From: Alphaproteobacteria bacterium UBA1002
GTDB taxonomy: Bacteria; Pseudomonadota; Alphaproteobacteria; Rickettsiales; UBA998
Assembly (NCBI GenBank): GCA_002291845.1
Contig: DBAU01000080.1
Coordinates: forward strand, 1-41,933
Direction: 5' to 3'
DNA length: 41,933 nucleotides
Shown here: positions 1 through 7,769 of the stretch, piece by piece
Numbering within the stretch: position 1 is the stretch's first letter
Layout of the letters: each line of letters starts with the position of its first letter
Program-made: the position numbers and the translations under genes
The notes under the pieces: model-generated
Seen by the model: the letters and a program-made list of their open reading frames with translations, nothing else
Databases searched by the model: none
What the model was told of the DNA's origin: nothing

Positions 1-20
1 GGGGGGGGTGGGGGGGGGGG
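1..20. other. Poly-G run at the contig edge, probable sequencing or assembly artefact
   Basis: The first 20 bases are all G except one T. Nothing else in the window resembles this. It sits exactly at the edge and runs straight into a normal coding frame, as a two-colour sequencing or assembly-end artefact would. No biological role is claimed. Confidence 0.75.
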
Positions 21-21
21 T

Positions 22-183
22 GCCCTAGCGGATACGCCGGGCGAATCGCCGGAGTTCTACCGCGAAAAGCTCGCCACGGCCCGCTTCTTCTATGCCCGTA
101 TCCTGCCGCAGACGATATCGCTTCTGGCTTGCCTCACCGCCGGTTCCAAGCCATTGATGGAAGCGAACTTGGAAACGGTGTGA
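22..183 (+). CDS. Acyl-CoA dehydrogenase, C-terminal fragment (5' end outside window)
   Basis: An open frame runs from the window edge to a TGA at 181-183. The residues read FYREKLATARFFYARILPQT and then an AGSKPLM segment. This is the usual end of the C-terminal domain of FadE-like acyl-CoA dehydrogenases, which carry out the first, FAD-dependent step of beta-oxidation. About 50 residues are visible, so the active site cannot be seen. The gene ends 4 bases before the next start, so the two are probably co-transcribed. The thiolase, FadN-type and FadD genes downstream support a fatty-acid degradation role. The bases before about position 22 are doubtful because of the poly-G run. Confidence 0.8.
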   Translation, partial: ALADTPGESPEFYREKLATARFFYARILPQTISLLACLTAGSKPLMEANLETV

Positions 184-187
184 TCCC

Positions 188-871
188 ATGTCCCTAACAC
201 GGCGAGAACTGCTCAGCGTCAAGACGCCGCTGATGAAATTTTTGGTGGAAGCCCGTGATCGGGAGATCCTCAAGGTTGGGCTCGTTCCCTATGTGACACA
301 GAATGGAACGCGGTATTATCTGATCGCCTCACCCAACCCCAACCGCGAGGAGGACAAGGGCAAAACCCTTCCCTTCACGTTGGCACGCGGCACTCGCAAA
401 GGTTGGCTCCTTCAGGAAGGAAAATCGTTTTTCGACGATCTTGACCCCGCTAAATGGCAGACAGAGGGCGTTGACCCCCGCAAGCCCTTTCACATTCAGG
501 AGCTGGAGCCCTTACCCGATGCGGCGCTCCGGGAAGGCTTGGAGGAACTAGCGGTCTACGAACCCAAAACCGCCCGGCGCGGCAAACTCTACACCAAGGA
601 AGAGACCGCCGACGCTCGGTATGCTCTGAAATCCTTTTTCGAATGCGGCACCATCAAATACAAGGATTACCCTATTCAGTTTTTTGCCGGGGAACTGGCC
701 GAGGCACCTCCGGCAAGCTACCATACTCCTGCCTCCGCCGAGGTGCGCCTTGTCAGCCTGAAGCAAGCCGAAGAGATGACAAAGCGGGGAGAGTTCAAGC
801 CCGATTACCTCGAGCGGCTCAAGGCCATCGACGCTTTCATCGAGCAGCGGCAAAACCAGCGGCAGCGTTAG
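188..871 (+). CDS. Nudix-like hydrolase domain protein
   Basis: A 227-aa protein. Residues 25-50 (RDREILKVGLVPYVTQNGTR and following) look like the first strands of a Nudix fold, and residues 115-121 read REGLEEL, matching the REUXEE core of the Nudix box. The upstream glycine and glutamate of the full 23-residue box are not clear, so metal-dependent cleavage of a nucleoside diphosphate-linked substrate is plausible but unproven. It begins 4 bases after the acyl-CoA dehydrogenase stop, which suggests one operon. A CoA- or nucleotide-derived substrate is only a guess from context. The C-terminus is a charged helix rich in Gln and Arg. Confidence 0.65.
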   Translation: MSLTRRELLSVKTPLMKFLVEARDREILKVGLVPYVTQNGTRYYLIASPNPNREEDKGKTLPFTLARGTRKGWLLQEGKSFFDDLDPAKWQTEGVDPRKPFHIQELEPLPDAALREGLEELAVYEPKTARRGKLYTKEETADARYALKSFFECGTIKYKDYPIQFFAGELAEAPPASYHTPASAEVRLVSLKQAEEMTKRGEFKPDYLERLKAIDAFIEQRQNQRQR

Positions 872-911
872 AACACCATGTGGGCACTCTACCGTTAAGA
901 GGTACATTACC

Positions 912-1208
912 ATGATGGAATCCATAGTATCTCTGGAAACGACCATGCAAACGCGACGCCGCGATTCACAGCGTGCCAGCGTGCTGTTCGTGCTTTCGGT
1001 ACTGGGCGGTATCGGGGCGGCGTTACTGGAACTACCGGCGGTCGGGTTTCTCTGCTGCGCGTCCGCGGTGTTCTTTCTGGCCACCGGCCTTTGGCTGACC
1101 ATGCGGTATTACCGTGCGTTCTTTGCGTTTCATCAGGCGAGAGGCCTAAGCCGCGAGGAGATCATCCGCCTGTGGCATGCGCTTTACCCCTCCTCCGGCG
1201 GCGATTAA
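912..1208 (+). CDS. Small two-helix inner-membrane protein, unknown function
   Basis: A 98-aa protein with a basic, polar N-terminus (TRRRDSQR) and two adjacent hydrophobic segments at about residues 24-41 and 43-65. A charged cytoplasmic-looking tail contains LSREEIIRLWHALYP. An AAGAGG ribosome-binding site lies at 897-902, about 9 bases before the ATG at 912; a second ATG at 915 is equally possible. It follows the Nudix-like gene by 40 bases on the same strand and ends directly against the convergent reductase gene. No family was recognised. Confidence 0.6.
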   Translation: MMESIVSLETTMQTRRRDSQRASVLFVLSVLGGIGAALLELPAVGFLCCASAVFFLATGLWLTMRYYRAFFAFHQARGLSREEIIRLWHALYPSSGGD

Positions 1209-2216
1209 TCAGGCCGGCACGCCTTTGCTGGTGGAATATTCGAAATGGTACGCCTCACCCGGATAGACGAGGTTACGGGCGTCATGCGCGGCCATCGCGG
1301 CTTCGGAGAACCCGCAAAGAATAAGCTTTAGCTTCTTCTCATAGGTCGCGATGTCGCCGATGGCGTAAATGCCCGGCGCGCTGGTGGCAAGCGTGGAGGG
1401 GCTGACCTCAATATGGTTCATATGCAGATTCAGGCCCCATTCGGCAATCGGCCCCAGCTCCATCGCCAGGCCGAAGAAGGCCAGCAGATGATCGGCAGGC
1501 AGCACCTGCTCCTGCCCGTCGAGCGTCTCCACATGCACCGCATGCAGCACGCCATCCTGCCCGGAGAGCTTGCTGAGCTGGTACGGAATCACCATCTGGA
1601 TTTTGCCTTCCGCCGCCAATGCCTCCATACGGGAAACCGACTCCGGCGCGGCGCGGAATTTCGGGCGACGATGCACCACATAAAGCGCCTCGGCGACATC
1701 GGCCAGCGATAGCGCCCAATCGACGGCGGAATCCCCGCCCCCGGCGATTACGACGCGCTTGCCGCGGAAGTCTTCCTTGCGCTTCACCAGGTAATGCACG
1801 GAGGTACCTTCATAGGCCTCGATGCCTTCCAGCGGCGGCCGGTTCGGGCCGAACGCCCCGCATCCAGCGGCAATGATGACGGCTTTGGCGTCAATCACCG
1901 TACCCTTGGAGGTGGTCAAACGCCATCCATCACCCATGCGCTCCAGCTTCTCGACGCGCTGACCCAAGTGATACACCGGCTCAAACGGCGCGGCCTGGGC
2001 TTCCAGCCGATGAATCAGGTCAATGGCATCAATGGAAGGATAGCCGGGAATGTCATAAATCGGCTTTTCCGGATACAGCGCGGCGCATTGCCCCCCGACC
2101 TCGTCCAGCGCGTCGATTACATGGCATGTCATTTTAAGCATGCCGCATTCAAAGATGGCAAAAAGCCCGACCGGGCCAGCACCGATGATCGCAATATCCG
2201 TCTGATGATGAGTCAT
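1209..2216 (-). CDS. Ferredoxin/flavodoxin-NADP(+) reductase, thioredoxin-reductase-like (YumC type)
   Basis: A 335-aa flavoprotein. The FAD-binding GAGPVG is at residues 12-17, GGQCAALYPEKPIYDIPGYP at 41-60, and the NADPH-binding GGGDSAVDWA at 159-168. The C-terminal part has GDIATYEKKLKL and then FEYSTSKG, the usual ending of this family. The CxxC of true thioredoxin reductases is absent at the NADPH domain, so it should move electrons between NADPH and ferredoxin or flavodoxin. The start at 2216 (MTHHQTDIAI) is preferred because an upstream GTG-type extension to 2252 adds 12 non-family residues. Length fits the family (about 330-350 aa). Confidence 0.9.
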   Translation of the reverse strand: MTHHQTDIAIIGAGPVGLFAIFECGMLKMTCHVIDALDEVGGQCAALYPEKPIYDIPGYPSIDAIDLIHRLEAQAAPFEPVYHLGQRVEKLERMGDGWRLTTSKGTVIDAKAVIIAAGCGAFGPNRPPLEGIEAYEGTSVHYLVKRKEDFRGKRVVIAGGGDSAVDWALSLADVAEALYVVHRRPKFRAAPESVSRMEALAAEGKIQMVIPYQLSKLSGQDGVLHAVHVETLDGQEQVLPADHLLAFFGLAMELGPIAEWGLNLHMNHIEVSPSTLATSAPGIYAIGDIATYEKKLKLILCGFSEAAMAAHDARNLVYPGEAYHFEYSTSKGVPA

Positions 2217-2338
2217 GGCGGTACGTATACTGGCAGCGGACAGGCTTCGCAACCCCGGCCAGCGTCACAAAAGCTTCATTTCACAATCTATGCAAGGGGG
2301 TTTATAAAAATCATTATGAATTTCCTAAAGTTTTGCCT

Positions 2339-2941
2339 ATGGACACGCATATCCCAGATTTGAATTCAGGAGCAGAACACTACTTTTTTCCTTCTTGCGC
2401 GCACGTTGATGCCACTTTGGCAGAAAAAAACGGCTTATTGCAGCAATCAAAGGTGGCGTCCTACCTCCGAGATCTGGAGAAAAATGAGCCTGAGGCATCA
2501 ATCTATCGCCATCCGCTGGTGCAGCATCTGTATATGTTTCTGGGACGTGGGGATGCCGATATTGCGCTGGAACATATCCGTCGTGACCGTATGCCACCGC
2601 GCAATGAACTGATACAAAAGATTTCTAAATTGCCACGCCTTGAAATGCCGGGGGAAGAGATTCTGACGCCGCTGGAGACGCTCTACCTTGAAGTGACTGC
2701 CCATCTTGATGGTACGTTTAACCGTCTTACCACCCGACAAAAACAGGATGAAATGCAGGCCAGCCAACACCTGATGCATCAATCAGTGTATGCGCTCTAC
2801 GAAGCACTTGAATCACCCGATTATGGATCTAACGTCGTTGCGTTAAGGCCAGAAACTTCTGCTAAAGAGAAGAATAAGACCCTCTTTCAGAACATCTCTG
2901 ACATTAAAAACATGGCGCGCAAGAGTGCCATCTCGCGTTAA
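2339..2941 (+). CDS. Hypothetical protein, unknown function
   Basis: A 200-aa soluble, mostly helical protein with no signal peptide or membrane segment. The ATG at 2339 is preferred over an in-frame TTG at 2333. The ribosome-binding site is weak. It is moderately rich in Gln, Glu and Arg, with a lysine/asparagine-rich tail. The coding sequence is less GC-rich than the reductase it diverges from, which hints at a lineage-specific gene. No family or catalytic motif was recognised. Confidence 0.6.
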   Translation: MDTHIPDLNSGAEHYFFPSCAHVDATLAEKNGLLQQSKVASYLRDLEKNEPEASIYRHPLVQHLYMFLGRGDADIALEHIRRDRMPPRNELIQKISKLPRLEMPGEEILTPLETLYLEVTAHLDGTFNRLTTRQKQDEMQASQHLMHQSVYALYEALESPDYGSNVVALRPETSAKEKNKTLFQNISDIKNMARKSAISR

Positions 2942-3068
2942 GCCTACTTTTGTCGATGGGGTGTCAGCGCTTCATCTGCCCTAAGAAGCATACCAGTTGT
3001 GCGTTGCGCCATGCTATTCCGTTGCGCGGTTCGCGGCAGGCGCTAAAATCTTATGGATAAGGAGTGTT

Positions 3069-3344
3069 ATGTCACGTGGGATTTCAGCTCTGTGTTTTGG
3101 ATGGATCGTCGCCTGTCTTGGTTTGTCTTCCTGCACCAATATCGCCGATCAACACGCGATGGCCGCTCGCATTGATGCTGCAGACCATGAGGAATGTCTG
3201 CGGCTAGGCTTCGTTGTTCCTTCCTCTGAATACGGCGATTGCCGGCTGCGGCTGCGCGAAATGCGCCTGCAGGAACGGCTGGTCAACCGCCCGATCTATG
3301 TTGATCCTTATTTTGGCCCGCGTTGGGGCATCATTCACCGGTAA
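3069..3344 (+). CDS. Small lipoprotein with a paired-cysteine motif
   Basis: A 91-aa protein. AAGGAG at 3059-3064 sets the start at 3069. The N-terminus is a lipoprotein signal (hydrophobic stretch, then LGLSSC with the lipidated Cys at 22). The mature part contains ECLRLGF and, a few residues on, YGDCRLRLREMRLQ. This resembles a small alphaproteobacterial exported family in which two cysteines bracket a Gly-Phe segment and are followed by an Arg/Gln-rich helix; that match is by eye only. A disulfide between Cys58 and Cys72 is likely if the protein is periplasmic. It ends 57 bases before the next gene. Confidence 0.65.
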   Translation: MSRGISALCFGWIVACLGLSSCTNIADQHAMAARIDAADHEECLRLGFVVPSSEYGDCRLRLREMRLQERLVNRPIYVDPYFGPRWGIIHR

Positions 3345-3401
3345 ACCATGCAGACATCTGGGACGCTATCGCAACTTATCTTTATCGCGCACCCGCCCAG
3401 C

Positions 3402-3854
3402 ATGAAGAATATGGCACGTGCAAATGCAGCCTTGCTGGCCTGCTGTCATTTGTGGCCGACAGCCTGCTATAGCAGTGCCACCGGGGCATCCGCTGAGGAT
3501 ATTCTGCCCGACGAAAAAATCCCTAGTCAGCGGCGCTCCGCCGCCCTGCAGGCAGATACGCTGGTTCTGGTGGTCTATGAGAATGGTAAAGTGCACGCCC
3601 ATGATGCGGCTCTTGCCAAAGCCTTTATGGACGCTGGCGCGCAAAGCCAAGGCAGAGCTAAGTTGGTTTTTAAGGCTGGCCCAAAGCACATCACCGATAA
3701 AGATGGCAAAGAGCTTGCGCTGCTGACACCGGTAAAGTCGCTGGATGACCTTGATGTCTTATCGGCGGCTGACTCCAGGCAATACGAAAGACGATATGCG
3801 TCTGTCAGGGGCCAGGCGGGAACCCGCACCCCTAGCAAAGGGCGTCAACGATGA
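3402..3854 (+). CDS. Hypothetical protein overlapping fadD
   Basis: A 150-aa product from the ATG at 3402 (an alternative ATG at 3348 adds 18 residues). The N-terminus is weakly hydrophobic with several cysteines (ALLACCHLWPTAC), so export or lipidation is possible but unclear. The central part (TLVLVVYENGKVHAHDAALA) has beta-alpha character, and the tail is basic. Its stop overlaps the fadD start by four bases (ATGA at 3851-3854), suggesting translational coupling. No strong ribosome-binding site was seen and no family recognised, so this is a moderate-confidence gene. Confidence 0.5.
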   Translation: MKNMARANAALLACCHLWPTACYSSATGASAEDILPDEKIPSQRRSAALQADTLVLVVYENGKVHAHDAALAKAFMDAGAQSQGRAKLVFKAGPKHITDKDGKELALLTPVKSLDDLDVLSAADSRQYERRYASVRGQAGTRTPSKGRQR

Positions 3855-5533
3855 GCGAGCCGCACGTCTGGCTGAACCATTATCCCCCCGGCGTGGACTG
3901 GCAGGCGGATTTACCGATGGGGCCGCTTTATCACGTGCTGGATCGGGCGGAATCCCGCTTCGCCGAACGCATCTGCCTGGATTTCAAGGGCAAGACCTAC
4001 ACCTACCGCGAGGTGGGGGAGAAAGTCCGCCGCCTGGCCGCCGCCCTGCAAGCACAGGGGGTTGGCAAGGGCAGCAAAGTCGGGCTCTACATGCCCAACT
4101 GCCCGCAATTCGTCATCAGCTATTTCGCGATCCTGAAAGCGGGCGGCACGGTAGTGAATTATAACCCGCTTTATTCCCCCCGTGAGCTGGAACATCAGAT
4201 AAAAGATTCCGGTACCGAGATCATGATCTCGCTGCAGTTGGAAATGCTCTATGCCAAACTGAAACCACTGATTGGTACCACGTCGCTGCGCACTGTCATC
4301 CTCAGCAACTTGAGTGAGGCCCTGCCGGTGGCCAAGGCGGCGCTGTTCACCATAGCGAAGGCCAAGGAAATCGCCCATCCGGTATGGGATGCCCACCATC
4401 TGCATTTTACCGAACTGCTGAAAGCCGACCCGGCCAGCCTGCGCATCCCCCCTATTGAACCGGAAGAAGACATTGCCGTGCTGCAATATACCGGCGGCAC
4501 CACCGGCGTACCCAAGGGCGTCATGCTGACCCACGCCAACCTCACCGCCAATGTGGAGCAATGCCTGCGCTGGCTGCGCACGGAAGCCGAAGGCGGCGAT
4601 GTGATGATGGGTGTGCTACCGTTCTTTCACGTCTTCGCCATGACAGTCTGCATGAACTTTGCCATCGCGGGCGGGATGAAAATCATTCTGCATCCGAAAT
4701 TCGAGCTGAAAACCCTGCTCGAGGATGTCCATCACAAGCGCCCGACACTGATGCCGGGTGTCTCCACCATGTTTGGCGCCATTATCAATTACAAAAAAAT
4801 CGGTGATTACGACCTCTCCTCCATCCGCCTGTGCGTCTCGGGCGGCGGCCCGCTGCCTAAAGAGATCAAGCTGCAATTCGAAGCCATAACCGGCTGTAAA
4901 CTGATTGAAGGGTACGGACTCTCAGAATCCTCACCGGTGGCTTCGTGTAACCCGGTGCTTGAAGAAAACAAGACCGGCTCTATCGGCCAGCCGCTGCCCG
5001 GCACCATTCTCGAGGTGCTCGATAAGGAAGACCGCATCACCGTGCTGAAACAGGGCGAAGTCGGCGAAATCTGTGTGCGTGGCCCGCAGGTGATGGCCGG
5101 CTACTGGAACAAGCCGGAGGAAACTGACAATGTGCTGCGCAATGGCCGCCTGCATACCGGCGATGTCGGCTACATGGATAAGGAAGGCTATTTCTACATC
5201 GTTGACCGCTTGAAAGAGATGATTATCAGCGGCGGCTACAACATTTATCCCCGCGAGCTGGAAGAAGTGCTCTACATGCATGAGGCGGTGGCCGAATGCG
5301 CCGTCATCGGCATCCCACACCCGCTGCGTGTACAGGTTCCCAAAGCCTTTATTGTGGTGAAGGAAGGCAAGACGCTTAGCGAAGCCGAGCTACGCGAGCA
5401 TATGAAAGCACGGCTCTCGGCTTACGCCCAGCCTGCTGCTTACGCTTTCCGCGACAGCCTGCCGAAATCCATGATCGGCAAAATCCTGAAAAAAGAACTT
5501 CAGGCGGAAGAACAAAACACAACCCATGCCTGA
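3851..5533 (+). CDS. fadD: Long-chain fatty acid-CoA ligase
   Basis: A 560-aa adenylate-forming enzyme that activates fatty acids to acyl-CoA with ATP, the entry step of beta-oxidation. The AMP-binding P-loop YTGGTTGVPKG is at residues 213-223, GYGLSES at 354-360, the ATP-binding TGD at 436-438 and the hinge DRLKEMIISGGYNIYP at 452-467. The C-terminal lysine region LPKSMIGKILKKEL is present, so all core motifs are intact. Length matches E. coli FadD (561 aa). It overlaps the small gene upstream by 4 bases and converges with the pseudopilin gene, with one base between their stops. Confidence 0.94.
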   Translation: MSEPHVWLNHYPPGVDWQADLPMGPLYHVLDRAESRFAERICLDFKGKTYTYREVGEKVRRLAAALQAQGVGKGSKVGLYMPNCPQFVISYFAILKAGGTVVNYNPLYSPRELEHQIKDSGTEIMISLQLEMLYAKLKPLIGTTSLRTVILSNLSEALPVAKAALFTIAKAKEIAHPVWDAHHLHFTELLKADPASLRIPPIEPEEDIAVLQYTGGTTGVPKGVMLTHANLTANVEQCLRWLRTEAEGGDVMMGVLPFFHVFAMTVCMNFAIAGGMKIILHPKFELKTLLEDVHHKRPTLMPGVSTMFGAIINYKKIGDYDLSSIRLCVSGGGPLPKEIKLQFEAITGCKLIEGYGLSESSPVASCNPVLEENKTGSIGQPLPGTILEVLDKEDRITVLKQGEVGEICVRGPQVMAGYWNKPEETDNVLRNGRLHTGDVGYMDKEGYFYIVDRLKEMIISGGYNIYPRELEEVLYMHEAVAECAVIGIPHPLRVQVPKAFIVVKEGKTLSEAELREHMKARLSAYAQPAAYAFRDSLPKSMIGKILKKELQAEEQNTTHA

Positions 5534-5534
5534 T

Positions 5535-6314
5535 TTAGAAGGCGTCAAAACTCATTGCACAGGCAGGTGCGGTGTTTGGAATGTTATACGTTGCGGTGAA
5601 GGCGGAAGCCCCATTAAGGAAGCAGGTAGTCAGGTTCTTGCGGGCATGAACGGCTCCCATTCCGGGGCGCCCATCATCAATTTTTGTATCGATGGTCAGA
5701 GCCTCTTCGGCGGTAAAATTAGGCTCGATTGTTTCACGGTTGACGGAAGAGTTTGTTCCCAGCAACAAGTAATGCCCCTCTTTACGCAAAAAACGATTCG
5801 TTGCAGCATCATCGGTAATCGCTGGTTGATATAGGAAAGTCCAACCCACGCCGGGTTTTTTAGATGCCGGAACATTGACTCCGGTGACAGACTGAATAGG
5901 GCCTGCACTGCCCGCCACACCGGAAAATGTGCCACTGACCAATCCCGCGTTGGCCAGATGCTGCCAGGCACGAAAGCGCTCAGAATTCTCCGTCCCTAAG
6001 CTACTACCATCCCCCACTTCGCCATCTCCGTTACCGTTACAAGTAGCCTGAGAAGTGGAGGCCGTGACGATGCAGGTGGCATGATCGGCGTGCTGTGCAC
6101 CCCAGTAATCAATGGCATTTCTCAAATCACCGGGAAGAGCACGATATTTATTCCTGAAGGATTGAATCGCCGTCATGTAAGCATCATATTCAGCATACAC
6201 AGCGCGGAGCTCCGCACTGGCGACCAGAGATCGCCCCACCGTTACCCCCCCGGCCAGTAAGCCGATGATTACAAGCACAACACTCAGTTCGAGAAGAGAA
6301 AAACCCCGATTCAA
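5535..6314 (-). CDS. Type IV pilin-like / pseudopilin with prepilin cleavage site
   Basis: A 259-aa protein beginning MNRG|FSLLELSVVLVIIGLLAGG. This is a classic type IV prepilin or pseudopilin N-terminus, with prepilin peptidase cutting after Gly4 and Glu at mature position 5. The globular part has YRALPGDLRNAIDYWGAQ, common in minor-pilin-like proteins. The four or so cysteines in the C-terminal half may form disulfides. The start is a TTG at 6314 with a GCGAGG ribosome-binding site at 6322-6327, 7 bases away. No other pilus assembly genes are near, so the machinery must be encoded elsewhere. Confidence 0.85.
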   Translation of the reverse strand: MNRGFSLLELSVVLVIIGLLAGGVTVGRSLVASAELRAVYAEYDAYMTAIQSFRNKYRALPGDLRNAIDYWGAQHADHATCIVTASTSQATCNGNGDGEVGDGSSLGTENSERFRAWQHLANAGLVSGTFSGVAGSAGPIQSVTGVNVPASKKPGVGWTFLYQPAITDDAATNRFLRKEGHYLLLGTNSSVNRETIEPNFTAEEALTIDTKIDDGRPGMGAVHARKNLTTCFLNGASAFTATYNIPNTAPACAMSFDAF

Positions 6315-6554
6315 TGTTCGGCCTCGCTGCTAAAATATTTATTGGTCGGACTCATGGTTGTATTTTCAGGGTAGAGCATCATTATTAACATTTAATAAAA
6401 ATAGCTCCCATGGGCATGCTCGGGCGCATTGGATCTTTGGCTCCTAGACATGCGCCGGTTCACAACCCCGCATAAACGCGCCGCTGATTAACGCTTTTTT
6501 CGCGATTTAGGCGATACTTTCAAAGATACGAAATACTCTTTATTTGGGGTCAAC
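6315..6554. other. 240-bp divergent intergenic region (pseudopilin / thiolase promoters)
   Basis: This gap separates the divergent pseudopilin and thiolase genes and must hold promoters for both. It is AT-rich near the pseudopilin (runs such as TTAATAAAAATA near 6390-6402) and again just before the thiolase (ATACTCTTTATTTG). A weak ribosome-binding site, GGGGT, lies at 6546-6550. No clear -35/-10 pair, operator palindrome or RNA gene could be assigned by eye. Confidence 0.4.
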
Positions 6555-7682
6555 ATGCCATCCGCCATTATCTCCGCCTACGTCCGTTCTCCTTTCACGC
6601 CGGCCCATAAGGGGGCGCTGGCCAAAGTGCGGCCGGATGATCTGGCCGTGCAGGTGATTCAGGGGCTGATCGCCCAAAGCGGGATCGCGCCGGAAGCACT
6701 GGAAGATGTGCTGCTCGGCTGCGCCTTCCCGGAAGGTGAGCAAGGCTTCAACCTGGCCCGTATGCTGGTGCTGCAGGCCAAGCTGCCGCTTCATATCGGC
6801 GGCGTGACGATCAACCGCTGGTGCGGCTCTTCGATGGATGCCATCCATCAGGCCGCGGGCAAGATCGCGCTGGGCGCGGGAGAGGCCTTTCTGTGCGCGG
6901 GCGTTGAATCCATGAGCCGTATCCCCATGGCGGGCTTCAATCCGATGCCCAACCCGCGCCTCTACAAAGAGTATCCCGAAGCCTACATGACCATGGGCAT
7001 GACCGCCGAAACGGTGGCTGCCCAGTGCAGCGTTAGCCGGCAGGCGCAGGAAGAATACGCGCTGGCCAGCCATCAGAAGGCAGCGCAAGCGGATTTCTCT
7101 GGCGAAATCATCCCTATCACCACCCGTGACGGCACGGTGAACGCGGACGGAACGATCCGCAAGGAAACCACGCTTGAGGCCCTCGCCGGGCTGGAGCCGG
7201 TATTCAAAAAAGGCGGCAGCGTGACGGCAGGCACCTCCTCCCCGCTCACCGATGGGGCGGCAGCGGTGCTGGTGGTCTCCGAAGCCTTTGCCGATAAGCA
7301 CGGCCTGCCTAAGCTGGCGCGCATCAAAGCCACAGCAATCACCGGCCTGAAACCGGAGGTGATGGGCCTTGGCCCTGTGAGCGCCACCGAGAAGGCCCTT
7401 GCGCGGGCAGGCATTAGTAAAGACCAGCTTGACGTGGTGGAGATCAACGAAGCGTTCTCCGCGCAGGCCATCCCTTGCCTGCAGCAGATCGGCGTCGATC
7501 CGGCGAAGGTAAACATCGAAGGCGGCGCGATTGCGCTTGGCCACCCGCTGGGTGCCTCCGGTGCCCGCATCACCGGCAAGGCAGCCCAACTACTGAAGAA
7601 GACTGGCGGAAAATATGCGCTCGCGACCATGTGCATCGGCGGTGGGCAAGGCATCGCCACCGTGCTTGAGGCCTGTGAATAA
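6555..7682 (+). CDS. fadA: Acetyl-CoA C-acyltransferase (thiolase)
   Basis: A 375-aa thiolase that cleaves 3-ketoacyl-CoA to acetyl-CoA and a shortened acyl-CoA. The nucleophilic Cys90 lies in INRWCGSSMDA. NEAFSAQ, GGAIALGHPLGASGAR (second active-site His) and CIGGGQG (second active-site Cys) follow in normal order. The length is slightly short of the usual 385-400 aa but all catalytic motifs are present. It is followed 87 bases later by the multifunctional hydratase/dehydrogenase, the usual partner. A biosynthetic acetyl-CoA acetyltransferase is a less likely alternative, given the context. Confidence 0.9.
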   Translation: MPSAIISAYVRSPFTPAHKGALAKVRPDDLAVQVIQGLIAQSGIAPEALEDVLLGCAFPEGEQGFNLARMLVLQAKLPLHIGGVTINRWCGSSMDAIHQAAGKIALGAGEAFLCAGVESMSRIPMAGFNPMPNPRLYKEYPEAYMTMGMTAETVAAQCSVSRQAQEEYALASHQKAAQADFSGEIIPITTRDGTVNADGTIRKETTLEALAGLEPVFKKGGSVTAGTSSPLTDGAAAVLVVSEAFADKHGLPKLARIKATAITGLKPEVMGLGPVSATEKALARAGISKDQLDVVEINEAFSAQAIPCLQQIGVDPAKVNIEGGAIALGHPLGASGARITGKAAQLLKKTGGKYALATMCIGGGQGIATVLEACE

Positions 7683-7769
7683 ACGCCATGATGTTACGAG
7701 TTACCTTCCTTGCGCGGCACACCCTCCCCGTACGTGCAAGTAACCTTATCAGCCCCAAGAGGTGCGTTC

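Noticed and set aside
6540..7589. 349-codon open frame on the minus strand opposite the thiolase
   Set aside because: The thiolase on the plus strand has all catalytic motifs. The opposite frame is rich in Arg, Gly and His without any family match.
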